A DNA stretch of 64,000 bases. Source: Dechloromonas denitrificans (lineage in GTDB: Bacteria > Pseudomonadota > Gammaproteobacteria > Burkholderiales > Rhodocyclaceae). The notes under the pieces are model-generated. The model made no database searches. It worked only from the letters and a program-made list of their open reading frames with translations, and was not told where the DNA came from. How positions within the stretch are numbered: position 1 is the stretch's first letter; every line of letters starts with the position of its first letter. Both the position numbers and the translations under genes were made by a program. The stretch is taken from the NCBI RefSeq assembly GCF_020510665.1, contig NZ_CP075187.1, positions 2,456,001 through 2,520,000 of the forward strand. Direction: 5' to 3'. This document shows, one piece after another, positions 9,362-16,697 of the stretch.

Positions 9362-9586
9362 TCAACGTTCAGCTTGAGGGACCGCCGGAGCCCTTAGGGA
9401 TGCCTGAAAAGTACAGGACTGGTATTGATTGCTGAATGAAACGCGAAGGCCTACCGATTTGGCCCATGCCTCGATTTTCTCGAATCCGTCGTCACCCCTG
9501 AAATATGCGTTAAGAAGGACATCCCACGGCTCTTCGTAGGAACCGTGAGCCGCGACCTCGGAAAGGATGTGATCAAGATGATTCAT
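9362..9586 (-). CDS. Unidentified 74-residue acidic protein
   Basis: The protein opens with an acidic helical region (LDHILSEVAAHGSYEEPWDV) and contains YFRGDDGFEKIEAWAKSVGL. The IS1182 right end supplies the TGA stop used now. With the IS removed the same last codon is followed by TAG, so the insertion changed only the stop and left the protein intact. It was the gene directly upstream of the UDG-like gene. I do not recognise the family. Confidence 0.5.
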   Translation of the reverse strand: MNHLDHILSEVAAHGSYEEPWDVLLNAYFRGDDGFEKIEAWAKSVGLRVSFSNQYQSCTFQASLRAPAVPQAER

Positions 9587-10257
9587 TGGGTTTCTAACAG
9601 TGTTTACACGGACGCATGGGTTCGTATACCAATTGATATCGTGGACGCTGTATGTGTTGCTATAAGTCCATTGTCGTTAGTCGATTGGAATATTGGCTGT
9701 CAGTATAACAACTAAAATATGCCGCACAACTTTCGTAGGGCAATGTCTGCTTTTGGGAAGGGCAAACAAGTGTCCGGTTGTGGCCGATTCCGGAAATTCA
9801 CCATAGGCTGCTCCCCCTCCCCCCACGTACCAATTTGTGTCACGGAAAGCCATCTCAGAAGCTGGGTAGCCGCGCCGCACCCAGCCCCCCAGAGTCACAC
9901 GCAGGCTACCCGCCTCGCGCCGACCTCCGGCCAGCCATCATCACCCCCATCGGCCAGCCCCAGCGTCACTCTCAGCACCCGCACGCCGAAACCCGGCCCC
10001 ACCCTCCGGGCATCAAGCGCAACTCAGCTGCCCCCTATCTCAATCAATCGAAAGGAGTTCTGACATATAAAAGCGGAATTGAAGTTTGATCATGCATGGC
10101 AGGCATCTGTAGGTAGATGCACACAGCATGACTATCAGTTTGCACTGAAGTAAATCTCGAACCCGACCGACATCGGTCCTTTTACGGTCCTTTTAACCTG
10201 CAATTCTGTAGCAGGACTAAGTGTTAGCAACTGACTTTTGTGCTTCGTCCGACAGCC
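9587..10257. other. 671-base stretch without a convincing gene
   Basis: I find no gene I would defend here. Notable content: a C-rich tract at 9807-9827 related to the G/C tracts at 347-465 and 3446-3484; a C-rich, G-poor plus strand at about 9880-10040 that could act as a Rho-loading region; GAAAGGAG at 10038-10046 without a following gene; and a short repeat of GGTCCTTTTA near 10170-10195. It may be decayed mobile-element DNA. Confidence 0.5.
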
Positions 10258-10509
10258 TCAGCCGTCGATGTCTTCCTGCTCGCCATCCTCTTCAGCCACC
10301 TGAGCGACCATCGCCTCGGCATTACGCTCGAAATACAGCTGGATCGCTTCGCGCAAGTTAGCCACCGCCTCGGCATCGCTCGCACCATCACTGGTTACAT
10401 CAATATCCAGACAACGAGCAACAAACATCCCGTCTTCAGGATAAACCTCGTACTTGATTCTGTAGGGAGCAGGTTGGTTCACGGGAGAAGGCGTAATGAT
10501 GGTCTGCAT
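10258..10509 (-). CDS. HicB-family antitoxin-like protein without a toxin partner
   Basis: An 83-residue protein with the HicB partial RNase-H-like fold: a YRIKYEVYPEDGMFVARCLD strand pair at residues 16-35, then SDGASDAEAVANLREAIQLY. The C-terminus is a short acidic tail and lacks the DNA-binding domain of full HicB. HicB normally neutralises the mRNA-cutting toxin HicA, but no HicA-sized frame (about 60 residues, dsRBD fold) is visible on either side. It may be an orphan remnant or have a different role. It sits at the boundary between the accessory block and tRNA-Ser. Confidence 0.7.
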   Translation of the reverse strand: MQTIITPSPVNQPAPYRIKYEVYPEDGMFVARCLDIDVTSDGASDAEAVANLREAIQLYFERNAEAMVAQVAEEDGEQEDIDG

Positions 10510-10554
10510 TGGACAATCAGGGCGCGGAACCCTGGATCCCTTTAAAGGGAGTTT

Positions 10555-10642
10555 TGGCGGGTCCGGTGAGATTCGAACTCACGATGGGTTTCCCCACGCC
10601 GGTTTTCAAGACCGGTGCATTCAACCGCTCTGCCACAGACCC
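10555..10642 (-). tRNA. tRNA-Ser (anticodon UGA)
   Basis: 88 nt including an encoded CCA. The acceptor stem pairs GGGTCTG with CGGACCC. The anticodon loop reads CTTGAAA with TGA at positions 34-36, the long variable arm (CGTGGGGAAACCCATCG) is typical of tRNA-Ser, and the T-arm is GTGAGTTCGAATCTCAC. Its 3' end faces the accessory block on the left, a common geometry for integration, but no second copy of the 3' end is present in the window. Confidence 0.95.
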
Positions 10643-10815
10643 GCAACTACTTCAAACTTTCCTGGCGCTTCGCCGTCGCGACGAAACTCGGGAAGGCCGG
10701 CATGATAGCACAGCTTAACGGAAGACGACCCCGCCTGGCGGCATGACAATGATTGAAACTTTCGCGAAGGTCCGTTAGTCTTATTGATCATCAAATAATA
10801 GAAGGAGCCTCCCGC

Positions 10816-11508
10816 ATGACCACCAACTTCCAGATCGCCGGACAGGGTTCTCCAGAGCTTGCGCTGCAGCAAAATCGCGTGCTGCGCAACACCTACATGC
10901 TGCTGGCCCTTTCCATGGCACCGACCGTTCTCGGCGCCTTGATCGGTGTTCAAATGAAGTTCAGTTTCATGGCGAGCAGCCCTCTGATCTCTTTCCTGCT
11001 GTTCATGGGCATCGCTTTTGGCTTCATGTGGGGCATCGAAAAGAACAAGGATAGCGCCCTGGGCGTCGGACTGCTGCTTGGCTTCACTTTCTTCATGGGC
11101 CTGATGCTGTCACGCATTCTTCAGGTTGCCCTTGGCTTTACCAATGGTGGTTCGATGATTGCCCTGGCCGCAGGCGGAACCGGTGCGATTTTCTTCACCA
11201 TGGCCAGCATTGCAACGGTCAGCAAGCGCGACTTCAGCAGCATGGGAAAATTCCTGTTCATCGGGATGATCGTTGTCCTGTTGGCAGCAATCGCCAATAT
11301 TTTCTTTCAGATTCCCGCGCTATCCCTGACCATTTCCGCGGCTGTCGCACTTATTTTTTCGGCTTATATCCTGTATGACATCAGCCGTATCGTTCAAGGC
11401 GGTGAAACCAACTACGTCAGCGCCACGCTTGCGGTCTACCTGGATATTTACAACGTTTTCGTCAGCCTGCTCCAACTGATTATGGCACTCACCGGCGAAC
11501 GTGACTAA
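10816..11508 (+). CDS. BAX inhibitor-1 / YccA family membrane protein
   Basis: A 230-residue inner-membrane protein with seven hydrophobic segments, the length and layout of the Bax-inhibitor-1 family; E. coli YccA in this family modulates the FtsH protease. The last helices contain the family stretch YILYDISRIVQGGETNYV (near 185-202), whose acidic residues are the conserved pair of the proposed proton/calcium path, followed by LDIYNVFVSLLQL. The start is the ATG after GAAGGAG at 10801-10807; upstream in-frame starts add a non-hydrophobic extension and are unlikely. Its terminator has been split by an IS4-family element. Confidence 0.9.
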   Translation: MTTNFQIAGQGSPELALQQNRVLRNTYMLLALSMAPTVLGALIGVQMKFSFMASSPLISFLLFMGIAFGFMWGIEKNKDSALGVGLLLGFTFFMGLMLSRILQVALGFTNGGSMIALAAGGTGAIFFTMASIATVSKRDFSSMGKFLFIGMIVVLLAAIANIFFQIPALSLTISAAVALIFSAYILYDISRIVQGGETNYVSATLAVYLDIYNVFVSLLQLIMALTGERD

Positions 11509-11547
11509 GTTTGGAAGACACCCAACAAAAAAGGCAGCCGAGGCTGT

Positions 11548-11578
11548 AATGCCGTTCACTTAGGTGAGCGGCATTTTT
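11548..11578 (+). terminator. Terminator carried at the left end of the IS4 element
   Basis: AATGCCGTTCAC, loop TTAG, GTGAGCGGCATT, then TTTC: a 12-bp stem with one G-T pair. It directly follows the left junction, faces the transposase gene, and would stop transcription entering from the BI-1 gene. Such barriers are known to keep IS transposase levels low. Confidence 0.8.
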
Positions 11579-11626
11579 CATTTTGGGGCTTGTGGACAGT
11601 TCGCCGAATGGTTAACGTGGCGAACG

Positions 11627-12946
11627 ATGTTGTCCAGCCAGCTCTCCATTACGACAGATGTCATGCCGACGATCGGATTCGATCGTCTGGCGGCTCATTT
11701 GCCGTATGAGTGGATTGAGCAGGCGCTCAGCGCGCATGGGGTGGCGAGTGTTCGCCGCCGTCGTTTGCCGGCGGAGCAAGTGGTCTGGCTGGTGATCGCC
11801 CTGGCGTTGTTTCGTCGCCAGTCGATGGAAGAAGTACTCAGCACCCTGGATCTGGCCTTGCCCGACACCCGAATCGAGGCGGTCTGCAAGAGTGCGATCA
11901 CGCAGGCGCGGGCTCGCCTTGGCCAAGCCCCGCTGCAATGGTTGTTCGAGCAAACGGCCCAAGCCTGGTGCGCACAGGAGAAGGTCGCGAATCAGTGGAA
12001 GGGACTTTCGCTATGGGCGGTCGATGGCACCACCTTTCGGGTGCCGGACAGCCCCGAGAACCGCGAATTCTTTGGTGCCCAACGCTACGCCAGCGGCAAA
12101 GTGGCCTCCTATCCTCAGGTGCGTGCCGTCAGCCTGACGGCACTGCCCACCCATCTGGTCTCGGCCATCGAGTTTGGCCAATACGGCCAGAACGAAATGC
12201 TTTACGCCAAGGCGCTGATCGGTCGGATCGAGGACCATTCCCTGACCGTCTTCGACAAGGGCTTTGTTTCTGCGGAAATATTGTTGGGCTTGAGTGCTGC
12301 GGGCACCGAGCGGCATTACCTGATCCCCGCCAAGTCCAACACGCAATACGAAGTCCTGTCGGGAACGCCCGAGGATTGTCGGGTTCGTTTGCGTATATCT
12401 CCTCAAGCGCGCGTCAAGGCCCCTGATCTGCCCGAGGCCTGGGAGGCCCGTGCCATTCGAGTCGAGTCGGCCAATGGTCAAAGCCGGGTACTGCTGACCT
12501 CATTGTTCGATCGCCGCCGCTTCAAAGCGCAGGATCTGGCGGACTGCTATCGCCGGCGCTGGGAAATTGAAACCAGCTACCGCGAGCTCAAGCAATCGAT
12601 GCTGGGCGAAGCGCTGACCTTGCGCTCGCGTTTGCCCGAAGGGGTCAATCAGGAAATCTGGGGGGCCTTAATTGCCTACAACCTGATCAGACTTGAAATC
12701 GCCAAGGCGGCCACTGAAGCGCGCGTCGCTCCGACCGATCTGAGCTTCCTGCGCGCACTGCACATCATCCAGCACGAACTGATCTGGGCGGCGGGAATGA
12801 GTCCGGGGAAACTGCCGTCCCATCTGGCGCGCCTGCGTTTGCAGTTGCAGATGGCTATCGTGGAAAAACGACGGGGGCGAAAATGCCCCCGTGTCGTCAA
12901 AGCCAGACCGGCTCGTTACGCCGTTCGTCACCTAAAAGAGCCTTAA
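11627..12946 (+). CDS. IS4-family transposase
   Basis: A 439-residue DDE transposase from the ATG at 11627. First Asp in LWAVDGTTFRVPD (about residue 133), second in LTVFDKGFVSAEIL (about 210). The IS4 signature Y-x2-R-x3-E-x6-K is exact in YRRRWEIETSYRELK (about 308-322). A GTG at 11564 in the same frame lies inside the terminator hairpin and is not a credible start. The frame is undisturbed. Confidence 0.94.
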   Translation: MLSSQLSITTDVMPTIGFDRLAAHLPYEWIEQALSAHGVASVRRRRLPAEQVVWLVIALALFRRQSMEEVLSTLDLALPDTRIEAVCKSAITQARARLGQAPLQWLFEQTAQAWCAQEKVANQWKGLSLWAVDGTTFRVPDSPENREFFGAQRYASGKVASYPQVRAVSLTALPTHLVSAIEFGQYGQNEMLYAKALIGRIEDHSLTVFDKGFVSAEILLGLSAAGTERHYLIPAKSNTQYEVLSGTPEDCRVRLRISPQARVKAPDLPEAWEARAIRVESANGQSRVLLTSLFDRRRFKAQDLADCYRRRWEIETSYRELKQSMLGEALTLRSRLPEGVNQEIWGALIAYNLIRLEIAKAATEARVAPTDLSFLRALHIIQHELIWAAGMSPGKLPSHLARLRLQLQMAIVEKRRGRKCPRVVKARPARYAVRHLKEP

Positions 12947-12978
12947 CTGAACTGCATTACAGCCGAGGCTGCCTTTTT

Positions 12979-14277
12979 TTACGGCTGCTCAAAAACAGCG
13001 ATTGATTCAACGTGCGCAGTATGGGGAAACATATTGACCGCCCCGGCCGTAACGAATCGATAACCGTGGGTATTCACCAAGACTGCCGCATCGCGAGCCA
13101 GAGTCCCTGGATGGCAAGAGACATAGACGATGCGCGCCGGTTTGCACTCACCCAGTGACCGGACCAGTTCAATAGCCCCTTCACGCGGCGGATCAATCAG
13201 CATTTTGTCGAACGCGCCAAATGCCCTGATCGTTTTTTCGGTGCACTCAAACAGATTGGCCACACCAAACTCAACCCGGTCAGCCAAACCATTAACCCGG
13301 GCACTTTCACGCCCGCGCTTGACCAGTCCCTGACTCCCTTCGACACCAAGAACATGGGCACCGGAACGCGCAATCGGAAGCGTAAAGTTACCCAGCCCAC
13401 AGAACATATCGGCAATCCGCTCACCGGGCTGCGGATCAAGCAAACGCAAAGCACGGCGCACCATTACCTGATTTACCGCATGATTCACTTGCGTAAAATC
13501 GGTGGGCAAAAAATCGAATTCAAGATCAAATTCAGGCAAGGTATAGGACAACCGAGGGCCGGAAGTCGGATAAAACCGAGTAATGCTGTCCGGCCCCTTC
13601 GGTTGCAGATAAAAAACAACCTGATGAGGATCGGCAAACTCACGCAGCAAGCGCTGATCATCGGCCGTGAGTGGCACCAGTATGCGCAGCAGCAAGGCGA
13701 CACAATGCTCACCGACTGAGATTTCAAGCTGCTGCAAACGATCCGCCACCGAAAGCGAAGCAAACAACTCGCGCAGCGGCAAAAGCAAGCGGGACACATC
13801 GGGACGCAAAACAGGACATTGCTTGATATCAGCAATATAGCTGCTGCGCCATTCATGGAAGCCGATCATGACGCCCTTCTCGGCATCAATTTTCCGTACC
13901 CCCAGCCGCGCCCGGTGCCGATAGCCCCATGGTGCTCCGTGAATTGGCGGCAACATCGATTCCGGGCGAACACGGCCAATGCGCCACAAACTGTCCTCAA
14001 GCACACGTTGCTTGGCAGCAACCTGAGCCGCCGGCTCCATGTGCTGCATCACGCAGCCGCCACACACGCCAAAATGCGGACACAACGGTTCGACACGAGC
14101 ATTTGATGGCTTGAGAATCTTGACCAAGTGAGCCAGCTCATAGCTTGGTTTTCTGCGAAAACTTGCATATTCAACCGTTTCGCCGGGCAAAGCCCCATCG
14201 ACGAACACCGTCTTGCCATTCTGGCGGGCAATACCTCTTGCCTCATGATCCAGGGATTCGATAACTCCGACTGGCAC
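12979..14277 (-). CDS. rlmD: 23S rRNA (uracil-1939-C5)-methyltransferase RlmD
   Basis: A 432-residue protein of normal RlmD length. It makes m5U1939 in 23S rRNA using S-adenosylmethionine. An N-terminal TRAM domain spans residues 1-55. A 4Fe-4S cluster motif is seen in CPHFGVCGGC (near 67-76), with a further Cys in IKQCPVL. The SAM site is in IADMFCGLGNFTLPIA. The catalytic Cys lies in IVYVSCHPGTLARD near the end. It converges on the BI-1 gene across the IS4-split terminator; its stop (12979-12981) overlaps the old T-run. Confidence 0.96.
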   Translation of the reverse strand: MPVGVIESLDHEARGIARQNGKTVFVDGALPGETVEYASFRRKPSYELAHLVKILKPSNARVEPLCPHFGVCGGCVMQHMEPAAQVAAKQRVLEDSLWRIGRVRPESMLPPIHGAPWGYRHRARLGVRKIDAEKGVMIGFHEWRSSYIADIKQCPVLRPDVSRLLLPLRELFASLSVADRLQQLEISVGEHCVALLLRILVPLTADDQRLLREFADPHQVVFYLQPKGPDSITRFYPTSGPRLSYTLPEFDLEFDFLPTDFTQVNHAVNQVMVRRALRLLDPQPGERIADMFCGLGNFTLPIARSGAHVLGVEGSQGLVKRGRESARVNGLADRVEFGVANLFECTEKTIRAFGAFDKMLIDPPREGAIELVRSLGECKPARIVYVSCHPGTLARDAAVLVNTHGYRFVTAGAVNMFPHTAHVESIAVFEQP

Positions 14278-14327
14278 GGTCTACTCCAAAAAAGCGCGAA
14301 TTTTAGCAATCGGCTACACTGATTGCC

Positions 14328-14804
14328 ATGGCGCGCGAATTAATGACATCCTGGGCTGACTACCAGGCAGCAATCGACCAGATTCTGCAACTAGCGAACG
14401 AACATGTCTTCATCTACGACGAAGACCTTGGTCTGCTCAAACTGGAAAGCCCGGCCAGACTCGATCAAATCAAACGCATATTACTTGTCGGAAAAAGTGA
14501 TTGTCTGCAGATCGCAATACGCAACGCGCAGCCAATGACCCGCAACAACCCTCAAACTCTCAACTTATTGACAGTCTACAACCACAAGACCAAAGCCAGG
14601 CAAACACCACCTACCCTCGCCCATCTTCGCGACAGCATGATCCTGGTTGATGGCAAGCACGGACTGATCCGCTTCGACCGGGAACAACCACGCAGCAAAC
14701 TACTCATTGAAGAAGCTGGTGAATTGCGCCCTTATTATCATCGGTTTCAGGAAATCATCGATGAGTCAGGCGAAACCATCGGCAGTGGCACCTTGGGACT
14801 CTAG
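14328..14804 (+). CDS. Conserved hypothetical protein, 158 residues
   Basis: A soluble protein divergent from rlmD with 50 bases between the starts. It has a Trp-Ala-Asp-Tyr start, a strand-rich middle (VFIYDEDLGLLKLESPARL, IKRILLVGK) and a C-terminal half with HGLIRFDREQPRSKLLIEE. The arrangement recalls the betaproteobacterial DUF7931-type proteins with a half-phospholipase-D-like fold, but this is from memory of sequence style, and no HKD motif is present. Function unknown. Confidence 0.7.
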   Translation: MARELMTSWADYQAAIDQILQLANEHVFIYDEDLGLLKLESPARLDQIKRILLVGKSDCLQIAIRNAQPMTRNNPQTLNLLTVYNHKTKARQTPPTLAHLRDSMILVDGKHGLIRFDREQPRSKLLIEEAGELRPYYHRFQEIIDESGETIGSGTLGL

Positions 14805-14860
14805 CATCAGCAAACAATGCCGCAGTGCAGCACAGCACGCCAAACAAATAAAAATATTGC

Positions 14861-14866
14861 TATAAT
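14861..14866 (+). promoter_or_regulatory. Likely -10 box of the lipoprotein promoter
   Basis: A perfect TATAAT about 78 bases upstream of the lipoprotein start in an AT-rich stretch. The -35 region at 17 bases is poor (CGCCAA). It is the best promoter candidate between 14805 and 14943. Confidence 0.45.
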
Positions 14867-14943
14867 CTTGCGCTGATTAGGTTGTTCCTGGTCTCTAAAA
14901 ATTTTTAGCTTTTGTTGTCTCTTGTCGATAAGGAAACTCCCCC

Positions 14944-15198
14944 ATGAATAAGTCCATCCTCGCTGCTGCTCTGATCGCTATCGCCCTGGCCGCTTGCGGC
15001 AAGCAAGAAGCTGCCGCTCCGGCTGCTGCTCCGGCTCCGGCCGCTGCTCCGGCTGCTGAAGCTGCCAAGCCGGCTGAAGCCGCTGCTCCGGCTGCTGCCC
15101 CGGCTGCTGAAGCTGCCAAGCCGGCTGAAGCTGCTGCTCCGGCTGCTGAAGCCAAGCCGGCTGAAGCTGCTGCTCCGGCCGCAGAAGCCAAGAAGTAA
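14944..15198 (+). CDS. Small Ala/Pro-rich repeat lipoprotein
   Basis: 84 residues. The signal peptide has the lipobox LAAC with Cys at residue 19, so the mature protein should be lipidated and membrane anchored. The remaining ~65 residues are almost only Ala, Pro, Glu and Lys, in repeats of APAAEAAKPAEAAAPA and AKPAEAAAPAAE; the DNA is repeated in step. Such tails form extended spacers that may cross the periplasm. No enzymatic domain. A strong terminator follows 15 bases after the stop, so it is a single-gene unit. The function is unknown. Confidence 0.85.
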   Translation: MNKSILAAALIAIALAACGKQEAAAPAAAPAPAAAPAAEAAKPAEAAAPAAAPAAEAAKPAEAAAPAAEAKPAEAAAPAAEAKK

Positions 15199-15213
15199 TA
15201 TTCTTGCTTCCAG

Positions 15214-15239
15214 AAAACGGGGCTTCGGCCCCGTTTTTT
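15214..15239 (+). terminator. Intrinsic terminator of the lipoprotein gene
   Basis: AAAACGGGG, loop CTTCG, CCCCGTTTTTT. GC stem with a T-run, directly after the lipoprotein stop. Confidence 0.92.
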
Positions 15240-15286
15240 ATTGCCCGGAAATTTGCACATACTCACTCGAGGCAACTTCCAGCAAT

Positions 15287-15315
15287 AAAAAAGCCCGGAT
15301 TAACCGGGCTTTTTT
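15287..15315. terminator. Two-way intrinsic terminator
   Basis: AAAAAAGCCCGG, ATTAA, CCGGGCTTTTTT. Symmetric A- and T-runs let it work on both strands. It probably ended bamC transcription from the right before the IS3-family element arrived between them. Confidence 0.85.
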
Positions 15316-15376
15316 ATTGGACTTGACCCGTCCTGAATGAAGTTGACACCTTTTCTAGAACGAAAGGGGCAGTCAG

Positions 15377-15781
15377 ATGGAGTCAGGGGTTAAGAGGACA
15401 CAGCGAGACTACACGCTGGCTTTTAAACGGGCCGTTGTTGAGCAGGTAGAAAAAGGCGAACTGAGCTACAAGCAAGCCCAGCAGCGTTACGGTATCCAGG
15501 GCAGATCGACGGTCTTGGTTTGGTTACGCAAGCATGGTCGCCAGAACTGGGGGCCGATGGCATCATACGGCCGCATGAGTGAGCCAACCCGAACATCAGC
15601 GAGCAGCCAGGGCCAGACGCCGGAACAGCGGATCAAGGAGCTGGAAGTCCAACTCAAGGAAGCCCGAGAGAAATCCCAATTCTTCGAAGCGGTCATTGAC
15701 GTTTTGAAGAAGGACTATGGAGTTCGTGTGGTAAAAAAGCCTGTGGGCAAGTCCTCGCGCAAAAGTCCGTCGAAGGACTGA
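15377..15781 (+). CDS. IS3-family transposase OrfA
   Basis: A 134-residue OrfA. The helix-turn-helix is in the first 55 residues (YTLAFKRAVVEQVEKGELSY, then TVLVWLRKHG), a Ser/Thr-rich linker follows, and a coiled coil spans about 82-112 (RIKELEVQLKEAREKSQFFE). Near the end a CAAAAGTCC stretch is a likely -1 slip site leading into OrfB. Confidence 0.9.
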   Translation: MESGVKRTQRDYTLAFKRAVVEQVEKGELSYKQAQQRYGIQGRSTVLVWLRKHGRQNWGPMASYGRMSEPTRTSASSQGQTPEQRIKELEVQLKEAREKSQFFEAVIDVLKKDYGVRVVKKPVGKSSRKSPSKD

Positions 15782-15804
15782 GTGTATCGAGGGCTTGCCG
15801 CTAT

Positions 15805-16620
15805 ATGGGCATCAGCCGGCAGGCACATTACCAGTGGCAGCAGCGTCGAGTGCACGATGAGGTCAAGTACGAACGGGCTCTTGAGTTGGTAAAGGCCAAG
15901 CGCTTGCATCAGCCCAGACTGGGGACGCGCAAGCTACATCACCTGCTTGGCCCGACGCTAGCGGCCGAAGGGCGTGGCCTTGGGCGCGATGCCTTGTTCG
16001 ATCTGTTGCGTTGGAATCGCCTGTTGGTGCCAACCAAGCGGGCGTATCACAAGACGACCGACAGCCACCACCATTTCCGGCGTCATCCCAATTTGCTGAA
16101 AGCGGGACCGGATCAGGTTAGCGCCGAGGCGAGCGAGCAGGTTTGGGTTGCCGATATCACCTATTTGCCTACCCGTGAGCGCAGTGCCTATCTGAGTCTG
16201 ATTACCGATGCCTATTCACGCAAGATTGTGGGTTACCACGTCCATGACCGCCTGCACACGACTGAGGTAAGCCAGGCTTTGAAGATGGCGTTAAAGGGGC
16301 GTCAGGGAAATGGGCTGCTGATCCATCATTCAGACCGTGGAGTCCAATACTGCGCTAATGAGTACCAAGCTATTCATCAGAAACACGGGGTGATCTGCTC
16401 AATGACGGACGGCTATGATTGCTATCAGAACGCCTTGGCAGAGCGGGTTAATGGCATTCTCAAGCAGGAGTTTCTACTCCAGCAGCCCGACGATCTCGAT
16501 CAGGCACGCCGCATGGTCAGTCAATCCATCGCCATCTACAACCAGGAGAGACCGCATTTCTCGCTACAATTGAAGACGCCCGATGAGGTTCATCGGGCGT
16601 CTTTGAAGGCCAGCAATTAA
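15805..16620 (+). CDS. IS3-family transposase OrfB (DDE integrase domain)
   Basis: 271 residues from the ATG at 15805. The frame continues upstream across the OrfA stop (GLSVSRACRY before the Met), so the natural product is probably the OrfAB frameshift fusion. DDE residues: WVADITYLPT, HHSDRGVQYC and ALAERVNGILK. Undisturbed. Confidence 0.92.
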   Translation: MGISRQAHYQWQQRRVHDEVKYERALELVKAKRLHQPRLGTRKLHHLLGPTLAAEGRGLGRDALFDLLRWNRLLVPTKRAYHKTTDSHHHFRRHPNLLKAGPDQVSAEASEQVWVADITYLPTRERSAYLSLITDAYSRKIVGYHVHDRLHTTEVSQALKMALKGRQGNGLLIHHSDRGVQYCANEYQAIHQKHGVICSMTDGYDCYQNALAERVNGILKQEFLLQQPDDLDQARRMVSQSIAIYNQERPHFSLQLKTPDEVHRASLKASN

Positions 16621-16697
16621 GCTGGCCAATCCGTCGCAACAGGTGTCAACCTAGATTAGGACGGGTCAACTGCCTAAGACAGGCATCGACAAGAAAA

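Larger units (their letters stand above)
7584..9363 (+). mobile_element. IS1182-family insertion sequence, about 1780 bp
   Basis: The left end GACGGTGTAGAAAAA (7584-7598) and the inverted right end (9349-9363, GACGCTGTAGAAAAA on the other strand) differ at one of 15 positions. AAC flanks both sides (7581-7583 and 9364-9366) and may be the target duplication. One full-length transposase gene lies inside. The insertion separates two minus-strand genes that would otherwise be 8 bases apart. Confidence 0.85.
11547..12959 (+). mobile_element. IS4-family insertion sequence, 1413 bp
   Basis: Inverted ends start TAATGCCGTTCACTTA on the left and TAATGCAGTTCAGTTA (read inward) on the right. The 12-base target duplication CAGCCGAGGCTG is within the range known for IS4. 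There is a single intact transposase gene. The target is nearly palindromic and is the stem-loop of an intrinsic terminator. Confidence 0.94.
11527..12980. terminator. Two-way intrinsic terminator split by an IS4-family element
   Basis: The original sequence was AAAAAAGGCAGC, loop CGAG, GCTGCCTTTTTT, between the convergent BI-1 gene and rlmD. The IS inserted into it and duplicated 12 bases, CAGCCGAGGCTG, at 11535-11546 and 12960-12971. The left copy keeps the A-run and the right copy keeps the T-run, but neither keeps a full stem plus T-run for the BI-1 direction. The IS's own hairpin next to the left junction may replace it. Confidence 0.85.
15324..16668 (+). mobile_element. Second IS3-family insertion sequence, 1345 bp
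   Basis: The ends begin TGACCCGTCCT, with a second block of identity TTGACACC about 20 bases in, on both sides read inward. The 3-base target duplication is ACT (15321-15323 and 16669-16671). OrfA and OrfB frames are intact. It differs from the IS3 element at 3716-5030 in ends and proteins. It sits between a two-way terminator and the 3' end of bamC. Confidence 0.94.

Noticed and set aside
9677..10089. Three overlapping open frames on both strands
   Set aside because: Pro/Ser-rich or low-complexity products, weak starts and no motif; more likely non-coding C-rich DNA.
10555..10642. tRNA-Ser as a proven integration site
   Set aside because: No direct repeat of its 3' end and no integrase in the window; only the geometry fits.
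14895..15275. Ala/Gly-rich frame antisense to the lipoprotein
   Set aside because: It is the shadow of the repeat tract; there is no ribosome site and it crosses the lipoprotein terminator.
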